A DNA stretch of 64,000 bases from an uncultured Bacteroidota bacterium (GTDB lineage: Bacteria > Bacteroidota > Bacteroidia > Flavobacteriales > Flavobacteriaceae), in contig CACORF010000001.1 of the NCBI GenBank assembly GCA_902629505.1, positions 1 to 64,000 of the forward strand, written 5' to 3'. The stretch's first letter is position 1. Every line of letters starts with the position of its first letter. Positions 60,542-64,000 of the stretch are shown piece by piece. The notes beneath the pieces are model-generated. The model saw only the letters and a program-made list of their open reading frames with translations, was not told the DNA's origin and did no database searches. A program made the translations under genes and the position numbers.

Positions 60542-61231
60542 ATGAATAAAGAAGAAAAAGTTAAAGTTGTTGAGGAGCTTAAAGGCCAATTATCTGATTA
60601 TAAGTCAATATATCTGACTGACATAGCAGGTCTTGATGCTACACAAACAAGTAAGCTTAGAAGAGAGTGTTTCAATTCAGACGTTAAGCTTTCAGTTGTT
60701 AAAAATACTTTTCTTGAAAGAGCTATGAGTGAATCTGAAAATGATTTTGGAGAACTCAAAGATCTACTGAAAGGTAATACAACTATAATGCTTTCAAAGG
60801 TTGGAAATAGTCCGGCAAAAGTTATTAAAAAATTTAGAAAAGATGGTGACAAGCCAATATTGAAAGGTGCATTTGTAGATGAGGCAATTTACATTGGAGA
60901 TGAACATATCGAAGCACTATTTAATTTAAAATCAAAAGATGAAGTTATAGGAGAGATAATATCAATTCTTCAGTCACCAGCTAAGAACGTTATTTCAGCA
61001 TTAAAATCAAGTAGTGGAAAAATTGCAGGTTTAGTTAAAACATTAACTGAAAAACCTGCGGAGGAAGCAAAAGCTGAAGAGCCAGCTGTTGAGGAAGCAA
61101 AAGCTGAAGAGCCAGCTGTTGAGGAAGCAAAAGCTGAAGAGCCAGCTGCGGAGGAAGCAAAAGCTGAAGATGAAACAAAAAAAACAGAGGAACAAACCTC
61201 TGAGGGTGAATCAAATGATGAGTCCAAATAA
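60542..61231 (+). CDS. rplJ: 50S ribosomal protein L10 with repetitive acidic C-terminal extension
   Basis: MNKEEKVKVVEELKGQLSDYKSIYLTDIAGL; start corrected from 60509. Confidence 0.95.
   Translation: MNKEEKVKVVEELKGQLSDYKSIYLTDIAGLDATQTSKLRRECFNSDVKLSVVKNTFLERAMSESENDFGELKDLLKGNTTIMLSKVGNSPAKVIKKFRKDGDKPILKGAFVDEAIYIGDEHIEALFNLKSKDEVIGEIISILQSPAKNVISALKSSSGKIAGLVKTLTEKPAEEAKAEEPAVEEAKAEEPAVEEAKAEEPAAEEAKAEDETKKTEEQTSEGESNDESK
61061..61170 (+). repeat. 30-nt in-frame tandem repeat (about 3.7 copies) in rplJ
   Basis: gaggaagcaaaagctgaagagccagctgtt repeated at 61061, 61091, 61121 and partially 61151. Confidence 0.95.
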
Positions 61232-61272
61232 AAATTAAGTGTAATAATAATTAATAATTAAAAACTCTAATA

Positions 61273-61653
61273 ATGGCAGATCTAAAAAAAGTCGCAGAAC
61301 AGTTAGTAGGTTTAACAGTTAAGGAAGTTAACGAGCTAGCTGATATTCTTAAAGATGAATATGGTATCGAACCTGCAGCAGCAGCAGCAGTGGCGGTAGC
61401 AGCAGGTCCTAGTGCAGGTGGAGGTGAAGCAGCTGAAGCAAAATCAGAATTTGATGTTGTTTTAAAATCAGCTGGGGGCTCAAAACTTGCAGTAGTTAAA
61501 TTGGTCAAGGAGTTAACTGGATTGGGGCTTAAAGAAGCCAAAGATTTAGTTGACAATACTCCTAGTTCAATTAAAGAAGCAGTATCAAAAGACGATGCTG
61601 AGGGACTAAAGAAATCACTTGAAGAAGCTGGAGCTGAGGTTGAACTTAAGTAA
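61273..61653 (+). CDS. rplL: 50S ribosomal protein L7/L12
   Basis: [36 protein letters not shown]. Confidence 0.97.
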   Translation: MADLKKVAEQLVGLTVKEVNELADILKDEYGIEPAAAAAVAVAAGPSAGGGEAAEAKSEFDVVLKSAGGSKLAVVKLVKELTGLGLKEAKDLVDNTPSSIKEAVSKDDAEGLKKSLEEAGAEVELK

Positions 61654-61673
61654 GTTAAAATAACTTCATTTTT

Positions 61674-61704
61674 TAGGCTTTTAGAAATTTTATCTAAAGG
61701 CCTA
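61674..61704 (+). promoter_or_regulatory. Strong hairpin in rplL-rpoB intergenic region
   Basis: TAGGCTTTTAGA-AATTTTA-TCTAAAGGCCTA, 12-bp stem with one G-U, 7-nt loop, not followed by a U tract. Confidence 0.7.
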
Positions 61705-61730
61705 TGCTTGTTTAAACAAAACTCTAAAAT

Positions 61731-64000
61731 ATGACTAATAATAAATTGAGAACAAATTTTTCTAACACCAAAACTGCAAATGTAGAAACTGACTTTTTAG
61801 ATATTCAAATTAAGTCATTTCAAGATTTTTTTCAACTTGAGACAAAGTCTGATGAAAGAGTTGAGGAAGGTTTATTCAACACTTTCAAAGAAAACTTTCC
61901 AATTACTGATGCAAGAAATCAGTTTGTGTTAGAGTTTTTAGATTACTTTGTAGACCCACCAAGATATTCAATGCATGAATGTATTCAAAGAGGTTTAAGT
62001 TATTCAGTTCCTCTTAAAGCCAGACTTAAGCTCTATTGTACAGATGTTGAACATGAGGATTTCGAAACAATAGTACAAGACGTATTTCTTGGATCTATAC
62101 CTTATATGACTCCAAGCGGAACTTTTATAATTAATGGTGCCGAAAGAGTCGTAGTTTCTCAGCTTCACAGATCTCCTGGTGTATTTTTTGGACAATCTTT
62201 CCATGCCAATGGAACTAAACTTTATTCTGCAAGGGTAATTCCATTTAAAGGTTCTTGGATTGAGTTTGCTACTGATATTAACAACGTAATGTATGCGTAC
62301 ATTGATAGAAAGAAAAAATTACCTGTAACTACATTATTTAGAGCAATTGGATATCAAGGTGATAAGGAAATACTAGAAATTTTTGATTTAGCTGAAGAAA
62401 TTAAAGTTACAAAAGCAGGACTTAAAAAAGCCCTAAATAGAAAATTAGCAGCTAGAGTTTTAAGAACATGGCACGAGGATTTTGTTGATGAGGATACAGG
62501 TGAAGTTATTTCAATTGAAAGAAATGAAATTATAATTGATAGAGACACTTTAATTGAAAAAGATCATATTGAACAGATACTTGATGCAGATGTCAAAACA
62601 ATCTTGATTCATAAAGAAGATGCACAAAACTCAGATTATGCTATTATTTATAATACTCTTCAAAAAGATCAAACTAACACTGAAAAAGAGGCAGTTGAAT
62701 ACATTTACAGGCAGTTGAGAAATGCTGAACCACCAGATGAAGAGACAGCTAGAGGTATTATAGATAAATTATTTTTTTCTGATCAGAGATACAACCTTGG
62801 AGAAGTAGGTAGATATAGAATGAATAAAAAATTGAATCTTGATGTCGATATGGAAGAAAGGACTTTAACAAGACTAGATATCACAACTATTATAAAATAC
62901 TTAATTGAGTTAATAAATTCCAAAGCAGAAATAGATGATATTGATCACCTTTCAAATAGAAGAGTTAGAACAGTAGGAGAACAACTTTCATCTCAATTTG
63001 GTGTCGGACTTGCTAGAATGGCAAGAACAATTAGAGAAAGAATGAATGTTAGGGACAACGAAGTGTTTACCCCAATTGATTTAATTAATGCAAAAACATT
63101 ATCTTCTGTTATAAATACTTTCTTTGGTACAAATCAACTATCTCAGTTTATGGATCAAACAAATCCACTAGCAGAGATTACACACAAAAGAAGACTTTCT
63201 GCTCTTGGTCCTGGAGGTTTATCTAGAGAAAGAGCAGGTTTTGAGGTAAGAGATGTCCACTACACTCACTATGGAAGATTGTGTCCAATTGAAACCCCTG
63301 AGGGTCCAAACATTGGGCTTATTTCATCTTTATCTGTATATGCAAGAGTTAATAGTCTTGGATTTATTGAAACACCCTACAGACAAGTAAAGAATGGTAA
63401 GATTGATCTTAAGAATATTACATATTTATCTGCTGAAGAAGAAGAGAATAAGTTGATTGCACAAGCTAATATTAACTACGATAATTCTGGTAAAATAAAA
63501 GCTGAAAAAGTAATTGCAAGAGATCAGGCAGATTTTCCTGTTGTAAAACCAGATAATATAAATTATACTGATGTAGCTCCTAATCAAATTGCATCAATCT
63601 CTGCTTCATTAATCCCTTTCTTGGAACATGATGATGCTAACCGTGCACTAATGGGATCAAATATGATGCGTCAGGCAGTTCCACTTCTTAAACCTGAGTC
63701 ACCAATAGTAGGAACAGGATTGGAGAAATCAGTAGCTACTGATTCAAGAGTTCTTGTAAATGCAGAACGAAATGGTGTTGTTGATTATGTAGATGCTAAT
63801 AAAATAGTAATTAAATATAAGCTCTCTAGTGAAGAGAAATTACTAAGTTTTGATGATGATACAAAGATTTATGACCTTACTAAATTTCAAAAAACAAATC
63901 AAGGTTCATGTATTAATTTAAAACCAATTGTAAGTAAAGGTGATCAAGTAACAAAAGGTCAGGTTCTTTGCGAGGGATATGCTACTCAAAAAGGAGAATT
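61731..64000 (+). CDS. rpoB: DNA-directed RNA polymerase subunit beta, truncated by window edge
   Basis: [73 protein letters not shown]; continues to the right edge. Confidence 0.96.
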   Translation, partial: MTNNKLRTNFSNTKTANVETDFLDIQIKSFQDFFQLETKSDERVEEGLFNTFKENFPITDARNQFVLEFLDYFVDPPRYSMHECIQRGLSYSVPLKARLKLYCTDVEHEDFETIVQDVFLGSIPYMTPSGTFIINGAERVVVSQLHRSPGVFFGQSFHANGTKLYSARVIPFKGSWIEFATDINNVMYAYIDRKKKLPVTTLFRAIGYQGDKEILEIFDLAEEIKVTKAGLKKALNRKLAARVLRTWHEDFVDEDTGEVISIERNEIIIDRDTLIEKDHIEQILDADVKTILIHKEDAQNSDYAIIYNTLQKDQTNTEKEAVEYIYRQLRNAEPPDEETARGIIDKLFFSDQRYNLGEVGRYRMNKKLNLDVDMEERTLTRLDITTIIKYLIELINSKAEIDDIDHLSNRRVRTVGEQLSSQFGVGLARMARTIRERMNVRDNEVFTPIDLINAKTLSSVINTFFGTNQLSQFMDQTNPLAEITHKRRLSALGPGGLSRERAGFEVRDVHYTHYGRLCPIETPEGPNIGLISSLSVYARVNSLGFIETPYRQVKNGKIDLKNITYLSAEEEENKLIAQANINYDNSGKIKAEKVIARDQADFPVVKPDNINYTDVAPNQIASISASLIPFLEHDDANRALMGSNMMRQAVPLLKPESPIVGTGLEKSVATDSRVLVNAERNGVVDYVDANKIVIKYKLSSEEKLLSFDDDTKIYDLTKFQKTNQGSCINLKPIVSKGDQVTKGQVLCEGYATQKGE

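Noticed and set aside
60970-61227. 85-aa minus-strand ORF rich in SSAFASS repeats
   Set aside because: Exact antisense shadow of the rplJ tandem repeat
1-64000. CRISPR arrays, transposases, prophage genes, toxin-antitoxin or defence islands
   Set aside because: No regularly spaced repeats, no cas, transposase, restriction-modification or phage genes were seen; the only tandem repeats are (TCC)9 and the rplJ 30-mers

Overview
AT-rich 64 kb chromosomal window, most likely from a marine flavobacterium (Bacteroidota); the taxon is inferred from gene content, synteny and TAnnTTTG-type promoters. Most of it is core chromosome. It holds an rpoN/asnS/frr/pyrH/truB/ftsX block, leuS, tyrS, mevalonate-pathway genes and a complete trpEGDCFBA operon followed by menG. 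It also holds rpsU-xerC, a tRNA cluster, and tuf-tRNA(Trp)-secE-nusG-rplKAJL-rpoB, with rpoB running off the right edge. The two strongest observations are unannotated. (1) A 14-codon ORF upstream of trpE, MKLINTYWWWNYEI*, has three consecutive Trp codons. A terminator hairpin with a 9-U tract follows it, and a 6-nt segment after its stop can pair with the terminator loop, so this is a textbook-logic trp attenuator. Its promoter (TTG-N19-TATATTTG) lies inside the last codons of the upstream ORF and predicts a nearly leaderless leader-peptide mRNA. (2) A serine-hydrolase gene sits between tRNA-Gly and tRNA-Thr with exactly 16 nt on each side, and about 12 kb of accessory genes then separates this tRNA cluster from tuf. 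No CRISPR, transposase, prophage or rRNA was seen. All family assignments come from reading motifs; no database search was run.
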